A stretch of DNA of 64,000 nt from an uncultured Clostridia bacterium (GTDB lineage Bacteria; Bacillota; Clostridia; Oscillospirales; Ruminococcaceae), in the NCBI GenBank assembly GCA_947627235.1, contig CANQVG010000008.1, positions 1 through 64,000 of the forward strand. The letters are read 5' to 3'. Made by a program: the position numbers and the translations under genes. The notes below the pieces were generated by a model, which saw nothing but the letters and a program-made list of their open reading frames with translations, did no database searches and was not told the DNA's origin. Of this stretch, positions 38,991 to 48,530 are shown in pieces (within the stretch, counting starts at the first letter, position 1; each line of letters starts with the position of its first letter).

Positions 38991-39662
38991 ATGGTTACTA
39001 TCGGAAATGACTGGGACGAAATCATCGGCGGCGAGTTTGAAAAGGAATATTACCTTAAGCTCCGCGAGTTTTTAAAGGCGGAGTATTCGTCGCGCAGAAT
39101 ATACCCCGGAATGTATGACATCTTCAACGCCTTAAAGCTCACGCCATATTCAAAGGTCAAAGCCGTGATTTTGGGGCAGGACCCTTACCACGAGCCGGGG
39201 CAGGCTCACGGTCTGAGCTTTTCCGTCAAGGATGGAACTGACCTGCCGCCGTCTCTGCGTAATATTTACAAGGAGCTTTACGACGATATCGGCATCCCGC
39301 CCGCCTCAAAGGGTGACCTTACCACGTGGGCAAATCAGGGCGTTTTGCTGATGAACACAGTGCTGACGGTTCGTAAGGGGCAGGCCAACTCTCACAAGGG
39401 TATGGGCTGGGAGATTTTTACCGACGAGGTGATAAAAAAGCTGAACGGGCGCGAAACCCCGATAGCTTTCATTCTCTGGGGTGCCAACGCGAGGAGCAAA
39501 AAGGTTTACATAACCAACCCGATTCACGGGATATTCGAGTCGGCTCATCCGAGTCCGCTTTCGGCGAATAACGGTTTTTTCGGCTCACGAGTTTTTTCGC
39601 GGGTCAACAGGTTCTTGGTCGAGAACGAAATACCGCCGATAGACTGGCGGGTAGAAAAATAA
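38991..39662 (+). CDS. ung: Uracil-DNA glycosylase
   Basis: VILGQDPYHEPGQAHGLSFSV, AHPSPLSANNGFFGSRVFSR. Confidence 0.97.
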   Translation: MVTIGNDWDEIIGGEFEKEYYLKLREFLKAEYSSRRIYPGMYDIFNALKLTPYSKVKAVILGQDPYHEPGQAHGLSFSVKDGTDLPPSLRNIYKELYDDIGIPPASKGDLTTWANQGVLLMNTVLTVRKGQANSHKGMGWEIFTDEVIKKLNGRETPIAFILWGANARSKKVYITNPIHGIFESAHPSPLSANNGFFGSRVFSRVNRFLVENEIPPIDWRVEK

Positions 39663-39688
39663 GAGCAAGGGAAATTCCCTTGCTCTTT
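39661..39688. terminator. Terminator
   Basis: AAGAGCAAGGG aaat tCCCTTGCTCTT. Confidence 0.85.
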
Positions 39689-39772
39689 ATGTTTTGAGTT
39701 TGTAGATGTATGCTTTCCAGCATCTACATGGCGTATTGACGGTCAGTGCTGTAATGACGGCAATATGCTTAT

Positions 39773-41440
39773 TTACGCTCTGTTTGCTTCCGCCTGACGT
39801 CTCTTGACTTCCTCGAAGCTCACGCCGAACTTCTCATAAATGGTCCTTGCGTAGCCGAACTCCTGTGGCGCGGCGCGCTCGATTCTGTAAAGCCTGCGGT
39901 TGTCGTCGGAGGTGTCGACGGTCGTGATGAGGCTGACGAGCTTGGTGTCGCCCTCGACCTCCTCGTTGAGCCTGTCAAGGCTGCGAGCAAGCTCCAGAAG
40001 GTGGGTGGCGTAGACGCCCCTCACGCCGACGCAGCGGAATATTTTCGTAAGCTCGGTCGCAATATAAACGCACTCTGTTGGGGTGGTGGACTGAATCGAC
40101 TCGTTGAGCAGCAGCATACTGTAGCGTGTGGCGGTGTCGACCGTCTCTTTGAACTGCTTGCACTCCTGAGTGAAGCGGGAGGTATTGAGACCGACCTCCT
40201 CTTCCTTCGGGAAGTGGGTATATATAAAGTCGACGGGGGAAATTTCACATTCGGTGCAGGGAACGTAGATGCCTGCCTGTGCAAATACCTGAATAATCCC
40301 TATGGCGCGGGTATATGTGGTCTTTCCGCCGTTGTTGGCGCCGGTGAGGACGAAGAAGCGTCCGTCGTCGTCAAAGCGGCAGTCGTTGGTGATTATCTTG
40401 CCTTTCAGGCTGCCCATCGGATCGGAGCCGACCATCTGGATATAGAATGACAGGTCGAAAACGCCCTTGGCGTTCATTCTGCGCTCCTCCATAGGAAGAT
40501 ACTTCGGGCGGCACATATCGAGACCTCTCGCGCGGACGGCTTCTATCAGCCGCTTTGCGCCGATGTAAAAGCTCATCTGGCTCTCGAAGGTGAGAATATC
40601 CTCAGTGGACTTCTTGAAATATGCGCGTATAGCGGTGTCGAGGTGGCTTATATATTCCGAGTTGACCTCTTTTAGCTCCCTGAAAAGCGGAGCTTCGAGG
40701 TCGTTCGTGCCGCCGTTTTCGTTGTAGAGAGAGTGGGTGCGTCCGATAGCCCGGTCGCTTCCGTCAAGATGCTTGAATATCCAGTCGAAGCGTCCTTTTT
40801 TCTTGATTGGGTCGGTGGCGACAGAGAGGAGCATCGCCTCGACTGGACGCATCATATCGTCGAAGTTGATGCCTACTGTTACGCTCTTAACGCCCTTAGC
40901 GAGGATTCTCAGACACTCGTCGGTCTCACGCTTTACCTCGTCGAAATAATCGGAATTATATACCGACGCGAAGTAATCCGAGAGGTTTATTAGAGCCGTC
41001 GAATGGAATTTCTGCTTGTTTTTGTCGCAGAACTCGTGGCACTTCGTGATACACTCAATAAATGTCTTTAAGGATTCGAGACGCTGATTGAGCGCAAAGA
41101 AGCTGTCTGCAAGACCGAGCTTCTGGACGTTGACGTGCTCGTTGATATAGAGCTTGTGGACGTTCTCGTAAAGCACCGCTTCGAGCGCGGGAACGTTTAA
41201 GAAGTCTTCCAGAATATCGAGACGGTAATTAAGAGTTTCTGGGTCGGTGGAAAGCTGAGTAAAAACGCGCTGGGCGTTCATAGCGTATTCGGGACATATC
41301 AGCCTCGAAAGCTGCTCAAGCTCAAGGTTTGTGATGTAGTCCTGCGGGAGCTTTGCAAGCGCGGCGCCACGTTCGAGGTGCTGACGCTTTTTTTCTTCGC
41401 TCGGATACATAAGGTCTACTAAGTGCATTTCATCGGGCAT
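39773..41440 (-). CDS. MutS-family ATPase lacking the N-terminal mismatch-recognition domain
   Basis: TGANNGGKTTYTRAIG Walker A; LLLNESIQSTTPTE region; 555 aa with no MutS domain I motif (no GxFYE). Confidence 0.88.
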   Translation of the reverse strand: MPDEMHLVDLMYPSEEKKRQHLERGAALAKLPQDYITNLELEQLSRLICPEYAMNAQRVFTQLSTDPETLNYRLDILEDFLNVPALEAVLYENVHKLYINEHVNVQKLGLADSFFALNQRLESLKTFIECITKCHEFCDKNKQKFHSTALINLSDYFASVYNSDYFDEVKRETDECLRILAKGVKSVTVGINFDDMMRPVEAMLLSVATDPIKKKGRFDWIFKHLDGSDRAIGRTHSLYNENGGTNDLEAPLFRELKEVNSEYISHLDTAIRAYFKKSTEDILTFESQMSFYIGAKRLIEAVRARGLDMCRPKYLPMEERRMNAKGVFDLSFYIQMVGSDPMGSLKGKIITNDCRFDDDGRFFVLTGANNGGKTTYTRAIGIIQVFAQAGIYVPCTECEISPVDFIYTHFPKEEEVGLNTSRFTQECKQFKETVDTATRYSMLLLNESIQSTTPTECVYIATELTKIFRCVGVRGVYATHLLELARSLDRLNEEVEGDTKLVSLITTVDTSDDNRRLYRIERAAPQEFGYARTIYEKFGVSFEEVKRRQAEANRA

Positions 41441-41502
41441 ATAATGTTCCTCCTTTTAAATGTACAAAACCGGATGACGAATACTGCGGCTTCGGGTTTT
41501 GC

Positions 41503-42234
41503 TTATTCATACCTGAAGCAGTCCATATATTTCAGCTTGAATTTATTCAGCACGTGCAGACGGTCTATCTTCGCCTTTATATGAGGTTCCGGCTCTTTTC
41601 CCTCGCGGATATACGCGTCCAGAACGGCGTAGGTAAAGCCCAGATTATCCTCATCGGTCTTTCCGCACAAGCCGTCGAGCGGCGGCTTTTCGATAAACTT
41701 TTCGGGCAGACCGAGATACCTTCCTATCGCCTTGACTTCCTGCACGGTGAAGAAGGAAAGAGGACTGAAATCTCCCGCGTCGTCGCCGTATCGGGTGGAG
41801 TAGCCTATCCAGTTTTCGGAGAGATTGCAGGTGTTCACGACCCTGCCGTTATTCGACTGCGCAACGGCGTAAAGCGCAGCCATTCTGATTCGCGGGGGAA
41901 TGTTGGTCAGGGTCTGAGTCGACGGCTCGAAGCCGAGAGCGTTTTTGAGCGCTTCGACCGCCGCTCCGACGTTTACCGTCAGATTTCTGATGCCGAGGAG
42001 CCGGCACAGCTCTATGGAGTAGTCTATGTCGAACTGCTCGCCCTGAGGCATCATCACGCCTATTACGCGATCCTTGCCGAGAGCCCTTACGCAGAGCGCC
42101 GCTGCGACCGAGCTGTCCTTTCCGCCGGAAACGCCTACGACCGCATTGCAGCCGCTGCCGTTTTCCTCAAACCATTTGCAAATCCAATTTACGCAGGCGT
42201 CTGCCGCGCTTTTGGCGTCAAAACTGTAACTCAT
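41503..42234 (-). CDS. nadE: NAD(+) synthase (ammonia-dependent type)
   Basis: VVGVSGGKDSSVAAALCVRALG, TCNLSENWIGYSTRYGDDAGDFSPL. Confidence 0.95.
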   Translation of the reverse strand: MSYSFDAKSAADACVNWICKWFEENGSGCNAVVGVSGGKDSSVAAALCVRALGKDRVIGVMMPQGEQFDIDYSIELCRLLGIRNLTVNVGAAVEALKNALGFEPSTQTLTNIPPRIRMAALYAVAQSNNGRVVNTCNLSENWIGYSTRYGDDAGDFSPLSFFTVQEVKAIGRYLGLPEKFIEKPPLDGLCGKTDEDNLGFTYAVLDAYIREGKEPEPHIKAKIDRLHVLNKFKLKYMDCFRYE

Positions 42235-42255
42235 ATCACATTCTCCTTAGTATAT

Positions 42256-42528
42256 TCAGCGTTGCGCGAGAACGAATATTACCGCGATGTGGGCGGCGAG
42301 CGCCGTGAAGTTTACCGCCCAGAAATATTTGTGCTTTGTCTTATGGCGGAAAAACTTCATCCCGAGAAGACCGCCGAGCGCTCCGCCGACGGCCCCGAGC
42401 CCCAGAAGTGCTTTTTCGCTTATCCGCCAAGCGCCCCTTTTCGCTTTAAGCTTGTCGATGCCGTAGGCGAAAAAGGTTATCAGCGATAGTACCGCAAAAT
42501 ACGACAGCGCAAAAAGCAGCGGATTCAT
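42256..42528 (-). CDS. DUF1294 domain-containing membrane protein
   Basis: YGIDKLKAKRGAWRISEKALLGLGAVGGALGGLLGMKFFRHKTKH. Confidence 0.9.
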   Translation of the reverse strand: MNPLLFALSYFAVLSLITFFAYGIDKLKAKRGAWRISEKALLGLGAVGGALGGLLGMKFFRHKTKHKYFWAVNFTALAAHIAVIFVLAQR

Positions 42529-43740
42529 TTATCTGTTTTCGGCGATTACCGCAAGAGTGTCGCGCGCAATAAGAAGTTCCTCGTTTGTCGGTACGACCCA
42601 GACCTCGACCTTTGAGTCGGGAGTGGATATCTTTGTCAGCTTGCCGCGTATGGTTTTGTTGTAGGCTTTGTCGATTTTGATACCGAAGTATTCCATATCA
42701 ACGCAGACCGCTTCGCGGACTTCCCAGGAATTTTCGCCGATTCCGCCGGTGAAGAGGACGGCGTCAAGACCGTTCATAGCGGCGGCGTATGCACCGATAT
42801 ATTTTTTTATCTGGTACTGAAGCATATCCGAGGTGATGATGGCCTTTTCATTGCCCTCAAGGCAGGCGTTCTGAATGTCGCGGTTGTCCGAACTCACGCC
42901 GGAAAGCCCGAGGAAGCCGGACTTTTTATTCATATACTCGCTCATCTCGTGGGGGTCAAAGCCGTGTTTCTGCATAACGAAGGTAACGGCGGAGGGGTCG
43001 ACCGAACCGCAGCGGGTACCCATAAGGATACCGTCGAGGGGAGTGAAGCCCATCGAGGTGTCGACGGATTTGCCGCCGTCGACCGCGGTTATCGAGGAGC
43101 CGTTTCCGAGATGGCAGGAGACTATCTTGAGGTCTTTGATGTCGCGTCCCATAGCATCGGCGAGAGCGGCGGAGACGAAGCGGTGCGATGTGCCGTGGAA
43201 GCCGTATTTGCGGACATGATATTTCTTATAGTCGTCATATGGAAGACCGAAGAGATAAGCCTTCGGCGGCATAGTCTGGTGGAAAGCGGTGTCGAACACG
43301 ACTACCTGAGGAGTGTCTTTGGGGAGAACCTTTGAGCAGGCTCTGAGCGCAAGGGCGTGGGGGTGGTTGTGAACGGGTGCAAGCTCGGAGAGACCGTCAA
43401 TCTGCTCGATAACCTCTTCCGTGACCAAGCAGGCACGGTCAAATATTTCCGCCCCCTGAACTATTCTGTGTCCGACTGCGGAAATTTCGCTCATTGAGTC
43501 GATAACCTTGCCTTCACCGGAGGTCAGAAGTTCAACGAGCTTTTCAAACGCCTCGGTATGGGTCGGGAAAGCATAGTCTTCCTCGTGAGCATAGCCCTTG
43601 GAGGGGATTTTGTAGGAGACGTGACCGTCGATGCCGATTCTGTCACAGTTGCCCTTTGCGATGACCGATTCGTCATCCATATTGAGAAGCTGGTACTTTA
43701 ATGACGAGCTTCCCGCATTTACTACTAAAACAAGATTCAT
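42529..43740 (-). CDS. ackA: Acetate kinase
   Basis: VNAGSSSLKYQLLN, HLGNGSSITAV, DTSMGFTPLDGILMGTRCGSVDPS. Confidence 0.98.
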   Translation of the reverse strand: MNLVLVVNAGSSSLKYQLLNMDDESVIAKGNCDRIGIDGHVSYKIPSKGYAHEEDYAFPTHTEAFEKLVELLTSGEGKVIDSMSEISAVGHRIVQGAEIFDRACLVTEEVIEQIDGLSELAPVHNHPHALALRACSKVLPKDTPQVVVFDTAFHQTMPPKAYLFGLPYDDYKKYHVRKYGFHGTSHRFVSAALADAMGRDIKDLKIVSCHLGNGSSITAVDGGKSVDTSMGFTPLDGILMGTRCGSVDPSAVTFVMQKHGFDPHEMSEYMNKKSGFLGLSGVSSDNRDIQNACLEGNEKAIITSDMLQYQIKKYIGAYAAAMNGLDAVLFTGGIGENSWEVREAVCVDMEYFGIKIDKAYNKTIRGKLTKISTPDSKVEVWVVPTNEELLIARDTLAVIAENR

Positions 43741-43870
43741 AGAGTTACTTCCTTTCAAAGAAAAATCATACAAAAACATTATATACCATCATAAAGGAAA
43801 AAGCAAGAGGAAAAGCAGCCTTTGTTGACAGCGAATTATCCGTTTTTACCGTACAATTTTGGCATAAAAT

Positions 43871-43910
43871 CCCGCCCGGCAAACACCGTGTGCGCTTGTC
43901 GGGCGGGTTT
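43871..43910. terminator. Inverted repeat, probable terminator
   Basis: CCCGCCCGGCAA ... TTGTCGGGCGGG. Confidence 0.7.
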
Positions 43911-43917
43911 ATCTGCG

Positions 43918-44145
43918 TTAATCCTTGGCGTTCTCCGCAAAGATTACGTCGATGCTCGTTTCAAAGAGCGCGGCAAGCTCGGGCAGCTTTGACGGATCCG
44001 GCATCGACTGACCGTTTTCCCACTTTGAGACCGCCTGCGCCGTTACTCCGAGCGCCGCTGCAAGCCCTGACTGACTTAATCCCTTTTCGAGCCGCCGCGT
44101 TTTTATGTTCTCTCCGACGCAGCGCAGTGATCGGTTCTTTCTCAT
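43918..44145 (-). CDS. XRE-family HTH regulator
   Basis: RRLEKGLSQSGLAAALGVTAQAVSKWENGQSMPDPSKLPELAALFE. Confidence 0.88.
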   Translation of the reverse strand: MRKNRSLRCVGENIKTRRLEKGLSQSGLAAALGVTAQAVSKWENGQSMPDPSKLPELAALFETSIDVIFAENAKD

Positions 44146-44215
44146 TTTGCGCCCTCCTTTGTTTTTTATAATTCTACTACTATAGTCGCAAAATGTCAAG
44201 TAAAAACATCATTTA

Positions 44216-44231
44216 AGATATTATAATATCT
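44216..44231. promoter_or_regulatory. 16-bp perfect palindrome between divergent XRE genes (operator candidate)
   Basis: AGATATTATAATATCT. Confidence 0.55.
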
Positions 44232-44288
44232 ATGCAGATATTGAAAAACATTTCAGATAATATAAAATATAAGAGGGGAGGAGATCAT

Positions 44289-44576
44289 ATGGTTTACGAA
44301 ACGATAAAGATGCTGAGGGAACGTGCGGATATGACGCAGGCGGAGCTTGCGCGCAAGCTTGATATATCCCGCTCAAGCGTGAATGCTTGGGAAATGGGCA
44401 TATCGGTGCCGTCGACGCAGTATGTGGTAGAGCTTGCTCAGATTTTCAACGTCTCTACCGACGTTATTCTTGGTGTGCAGTCGCAAAACTCCATCGACAT
44501 TACGAATCTCACTCCCGAGCAGCAAAAAATTGTCTCGCTTCTCGTTAGGCACTTTCAAAGTGAAAACGGCAAATAA
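44289..44576 (+). CDS. XRE-family HTH regulator
   Basis: MLRERADMTQAELARKLDISRSSVNAWEMGISVPSTQYVVELAQIF. Confidence 0.88.
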   Translation: MVYETIKMLRERADMTQAELARKLDISRSSVNAWEMGISVPSTQYVVELAQIFNVSTDVILGVQSQNSIDITNLTPEQQKIVSLLVRHFQSENGK

Positions 44577-44587
44577 AAAAGCATAAT

Positions 44588-44618
44588 AAAAGGCACGGTT
44601 AATTCCGTGCCTTTTTTC
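44588..44618. terminator. Bidirectional terminator
   Basis: AAAAGGCACGG ttaatt CCGTGCCTTTTTT. Confidence 0.85.
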
Positions 44619-45376
44619 TATGGATTGCAGCGTTTGCAGGGGTCATAGCCCGAGGCGATAAGTTCGCTTCTGTCGCCGTAGTAATCCTGCTTGTTCTTAG
44701 CGCTGATTCTTCCTGCGCTGTCGCAGCTGGGATAGTGAAATTTTTTGGTGTTGGTGTTCAAAACGTAGTGCTTGCCCGATAAATCCGCGACGGCGGGAAC
44801 GCTTTCGACGGGTTCTTCGCTGCTTTTTGCTGCGCTGCTTTCGGAAGATGTGCTTTCGGAAGATGTGCTTTCGGAGGCGGTGCTTTTCTCAGACTTTTTG
44901 GTCTCGGGCGCTGAGGTTTGCGTTGTTTCCGAGGTCACTGGCTCTGTGACGGTTGTCGGCGGCGGTGTTGTTTCGGGAGGAGCCGTCTCGGCTGGTGCAG
45001 CGGTCGTTTCCGATCCGGTTTGCTTTGTAACGGTTGTCTCGGGAACGGACACGGTCGTTGAGGCTTCGGTCATAGACGTCTGGGCGGATGTTGTCGCAAT
45101 GGGTTCGGTTTCGGGGATATCAGTGCCGGTAGATGCTTTAGACTCCGTCTCGGTTTTGGCTTTGGTTTTGGTTTCCAAAGGTTTTGTGGTTTCGGCTTTG
45201 GTAGTTTCAGGTCTGCGCCAGTCGTCGATGTCAAAATCGCTTTCTGTTGATACAGTTGTTGACGGAGTCCAACCGTCGGGCGGCAGGTCGTCGCCGTAAC
45301 TGCACCCCGACAGTGACATGGCGATTAACAGCGCTGCGAACAGTGAATATATGCGTTTAAGCATTGTTTTCTTCAT
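44618..45376 (-). CDS. Lipoprotein with Thr/Ser/Glu-rich linker and C-terminal Ada-like/CxxC domain
   Basis: Lipobox MSLSGC; low-complexity T/S/E stretch; HYVLNTNTKKFHYPSCDSAGRISAKNKQDYYGDRSELIASGYDPCKRCNP. Confidence 0.85.
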   Translation of the reverse strand: MKKTMLKRIYSLFAALLIAMSLSGCSYGDDLPPDGWTPSTTVSTESDFDIDDWRRPETTKAETTKPLETKTKAKTETESKASTGTDIPETEPIATTSAQTSMTEASTTVSVPETTVTKQTGSETTAAPAETAPPETTPPPTTVTEPVTSETTQTSAPETKKSEKSTASESTSSESTSSESSAAKSSEEPVESVPAVADLSGKHYVLNTNTKKFHYPSCDSAGRISAKNKQDYYGDRSELIASGYDPCKRCNP

Positions 45377-45396
45377 AAATTTTCCTCAATTCTGAA

Positions 45397-46149
45397 TTAA
45401 AGTACCGAGGTATTATCTGTAGAAAAACCGTTTTTATACAGTCTTATTATCGCCATAGTGTCTTTGAGATTATCTGACTTTATTGTTACGGTATAGCTTT
45501 CCGGAGTTTCCGAGTAGAGACACCTGACCGTTTCGCCGTAGGCAATCGCCTTGCGGTATGTGATTTCAAACCTGTCCGCTTCACCTTTTTTGTAGACGTC
45601 TTCGGGGATGATTTCAGAGGCGATATCGAGATAGCGTACATTGTTGACATGCCCGTTTGGGTCTATTAGGAGCCGCCCCGCAGTGATTTCGCGTTCTATG
45701 CTGTAATCGGCGCAGTCTCGGAGCTTTGGCAGCCACGCGTCGTCGAAGTTGTGGCGCAAAGGCTCGCTTTCATATCTTGCGAAGACTTCCGGAGCCATTC
45801 GCTCAAGTTTGCCGACCGCAGTGTTCATTCTTGCCCAGTTTGAAAGGGCGACTGCCGCAAGGCTGCCGTCGGCTCCGTAAAGCTCAAATTCACGGGAAGC
45901 TGTAAATCCCTTGAGTTCGCGGCTCCAGGTGTTCACGGTAACAAAATCGTTGTATTCAGGGCGTTTAAAGACTTTTACGCTGTAGGCGGTCAGAAACCAT
46001 CTGCCAAAAGAGTCGTGATAGCCGTCGCCGACCGCCTCGCCCTGAAGACAGCTGGCGTTTTCAAAAAGCCGCAGTATAGACGCATTTGTTATTTTAAGGT
46101 CGGGTCCGACGTCAGAGAACCCGACATAGAATTTTTCAGAGTAAACCAA
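45397..46149 (-). CDS. Acyl-ACP thioesterase (FatA/B family)
   Basis: Hotdog-fold double-domain pattern; VTVNTWSRELKGFTASREFELY, DPNGHVNNVRYLD. Confidence 0.85.
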   Translation of the reverse strand: MVYSEKFYVGFSDVGPDLKITNASILRLFENASCLQGEAVGDGYHDSFGRWFLTAYSVKVFKRPEYNDFVTVNTWSRELKGFTASREFELYGADGSLAAVALSNWARMNTAVGKLERMAPEVFARYESEPLRHNFDDAWLPKLRDCADYSIEREITAGRLLIDPNGHVNNVRYLDIASEIIPEDVYKKGEADRFEITYRKAIAYGETVRCLYSETPESYTVTIKSDNLKDTMAIIRLYKNGFSTDNTSVL

Positions 46150-46174
46150 AAATTATCCCCCGTTTTTACATTGT

Positions 46175-47182
46175 TCAGAGCAGAGGTATGCCCGCTTTTT
46201 GACAGCCTTCGCGTGTGTCTTTGTCCCAGACGGAGACCTGTACTTCGCCGATATGAGCCTTTCCGAGCAGCAGCATGCAGAGTCTCGACTGCCCGATGCC
46301 GCCGCCGATGGTTAGCGGAAGCTCGCCTGCAAGCAACATTCTGTGAAATTCCAGACCTGAGCGCCACTCGCACTCCGCCTTTTTTAGCTGAGAGCGAAGC
46401 GATTCGGCGTTGACTCTTATTCCCATCGAGCTTAGCTCAAACGCGCATCCGAGGGTGTCGTTCCACATAAGAAGATCGCCGTTGAGTTCCCAGTCGTCGT
46501 AGTCGGGAGCGCGGCCGTCGTGCTTTTCGCCGGACTTCATTTTGTCGCCGATGCCGACTATGAAAGCGGTTCTGTGTTCTTTGAGGTAGACGTTCTCCCG
46601 CTCTTTGGGAGTAAGGTCGGGGTAGCGGTCTTCAAGCTCCTGCGCGGTAACAAAGCTTACTTGGCGTTCAAGTTTGCAGGAAACGTTTGGATAGATTCTC
46701 GTAACGACTTCCGAGGTATCGCAGACTGCGTCGGCAATTTTGCGCACGGTATCTGTGAGAAAATCGAGGTTTCTTTCCTCCGGAGAGATGATGCGCTCCC
46801 AATCCCACTGGTCGACATAAATCGAATGGAGATTGTCAAGTTCCTCGTCGCGGCGTATGGCGTTCATATCGGTGTATATGCCCTCGCCTTGGTGGAAGCC
46901 GTATTCTTTGAGCGCCATTCGTTTCCATTTTGCAAGAGAATGAACCACCTCGGCGTTTTCTCCCGTCTCCTTTACGTCGAAAACGACGGGACGCTCAATG
47001 CCGTTAAGGTCGTCGTTAAGACCTCTGCCGCCGTCGACAAAAAGCGGAGCCGACGCCCTTTTTAAATTGAGGGCACGGCATAGGTTGATTTCAAAAGTGT
47101 GCTTTATCAGACCGATTGCGGTCTGGGTCTCATATGGCCCGAGACGCGGGGAATAACCCTTCGGGATAATGAGTTTGCTCAT
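46175..47182 (-). CDS. asnA: Aspartate--ammonia ligase
   Basis: [60 protein letters not shown]. Confidence 0.96.
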   Translation of the reverse strand: MSKLIIPKGYSPRLGPYETQTAIGLIKHTFEINLCRALNLKRASAPLFVDGGRGLNDDLNGIERPVVFDVKETGENAEVVHSLAKWKRMALKEYGFHQGEGIYTDMNAIRRDEELDNLHSIYVDQWDWERIISPEERNLDFLTDTVRKIADAVCDTSEVVTRIYPNVSCKLERQVSFVTAQELEDRYPDLTPKERENVYLKEHRTAFIVGIGDKMKSGEKHDGRAPDYDDWELNGDLLMWNDTLGCAFELSSMGIRVNAESLRSQLKKAECEWRSGLEFHRMLLAGELPLTIGGGIGQSRLCMLLLGKAHIGEVQVSVWDKDTREGCQKAGIPLL

Positions 47183-47290
47183 AGTGTCACGCTCCATTAT
47201 GTTATTGCTTTAACGCGGTATATTCAAGTATTATAACTCCGCCGTTTAAAAATGTCAAGCAAAAGACGCAAAGCCGGAGAGTCTCTGCGT

Positions 47291-47821
47291 CTACGCATTA
47301 TATTCCTTCAGCTCGCAGTTGGGCAGGATATAGTTGAAAAATTCGTCGTTGGTCATATCCTCAAAATAAGCGTTCACGAGCTTACTGATGCCGCCGTGAG
47401 CGACCAAAAGCACGGTCTTATCGGCGTATTTCACCTTTATTTCGTCCAAAAATCCGTATACGCGGCAGGCAGCGTCGAGCCGCGACTCTCCGTTTGGGAA
47501 TCTCATCGCAATCTGGTTGTTGACCTTTCTGAACTCCTCACCGTAAAAATCCGTTCCCTCAAAAATGCCGTAATTCATTTCGAGCAGGCGGTCGTCGGTG
47601 ATAACCGGTGCGCCGCAGCTTTTTGAGACCTCCTCGGCGGTATCCCTCGCGCGTTTGAGAGGGGAGGAGATAATGAGGTCGAGTCCCAGTCCCGAAGCCT
47701 TTTTTGCAAGCTCCCGTGCCTGCTCAAGCCCCTTTTCGGTTAGCTCGATATCAATTCTGCCGCAGAGCCTGCGTTCGAGATTCCATTTGCTCTGCCCGTG
47801 GCGCGTATAGTAAAGTTTCAT
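47291..47821 (-). CDS. Histidine phosphatase family protein
   Basis: LYYTRHGQSKWNLERRLCG RHG motif; LLVAHGGI. Confidence 0.9.
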   Translation of the reverse strand: MKLYYTRHGQSKWNLERRLCGRIDIELTEKGLEQARELAKKASGLGLDLIISSPLKRARDTAEEVSKSCGAPVITDDRLLEMNYGIFEGTDFYGEEFRKVNNQIAMRFPNGESRLDAACRVYGFLDEIKVKYADKTVLLVAHGGISKLVNAYFEDMTNDEFFNYILPNCELKEYNA

Positions 47822-48465
47822 TTTCCGTCACCGTTTAAAACCTTTCTCATTATCACTGTGTTACCGCTGCGGCAGATTTCCGCGAAGCCCGCGTTGAGAT
47901 ACATTCTCATCGGCCCCGTGAAGTCAAGAACCGAAAACTCGTCCGAGACCTTTGGGTATACCTCCGCGAAGCTGTATCCGTCTGCTTCCGCGTCCTCCAA
48001 GACCCGCTCTAAAAGCGCCTTTGCGACGCCCCTGCCCCTGTATTCCGGCGCTACCTCGAAGCATACTACCGACTTTACCTCGCCCGGGGTTCCGCCCTCA
48101 AAATATACGTCACCCTCGCGGCGAAATGCCGGGTTCAGGTCGCCGGCGCGTGTGAAGTTGGTCCTGTCGTTTGCGTTGCACCAACCGATTTCGATATCGC
48201 CGTCGTAGGCGAGGTACCCTTGCATTATACCGCTGTCGATGAGCCTCTCCGATGATTCCCGAAGCGCAAGGCGAAGCCCTTCTCTGCCGCCGCCGAGTTC
48301 CTTTGCCCTTTTGTTCGTACCGAAGCGAACCTCCTCCGGCGTCAGGTAATAAGCGTCGCAGTAGCAGGGGTAATAGGGTGAACCGTCGGTGAAGGCGCGG
48401 TTGTCGAAGAAGTCGAAAAAGTCGGATTTAAGCTCTTTTGTGAGCCTTTTAACAGTCAGATTCAA
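47818..48465 (-). CDS. GNAT family N-acetyltransferase
   Basis: VVCFEVAPEYRGRGVAKALLERVLEDAEADGY. Confidence 0.88.
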   Translation of the reverse strand: MNLTVKRLTKELKSDFFDFFDNRAFTDGSPYYPCYCDAYYLTPEEVRFGTNKRAKELGGGREGLRLALRESSERLIDSGIMQGYLAYDGDIEIGWCNANDRTNFTRAGDLNPAFRREGDVYFEGGTPGEVKSVVCFEVAPEYRGRGVAKALLERVLEDAEADGYSFAEVYPKVSDEFSVLDFTGPMRMYLNAGFAEICRSGNTVIMRKVLNGDGK

Positions 48466-48530
48466 GCGGCATCCTCCTGAAAATTAAAAATCTTTTAAAC
48501 GTCGTATTGACAGCTGCGACGGCGGCTTTT

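Noticed and set aside
41554-42489. 311-aa forward ORF opposite nadE/DUF1294
   Set aside because: Antisense to two well-supported genes; spurious.
44821-44890. Short tandem repeats considered as CRISPR-like
   Set aside because: Units are contiguous and in-frame coding repeats of Ser/Glu codons, without spacers.
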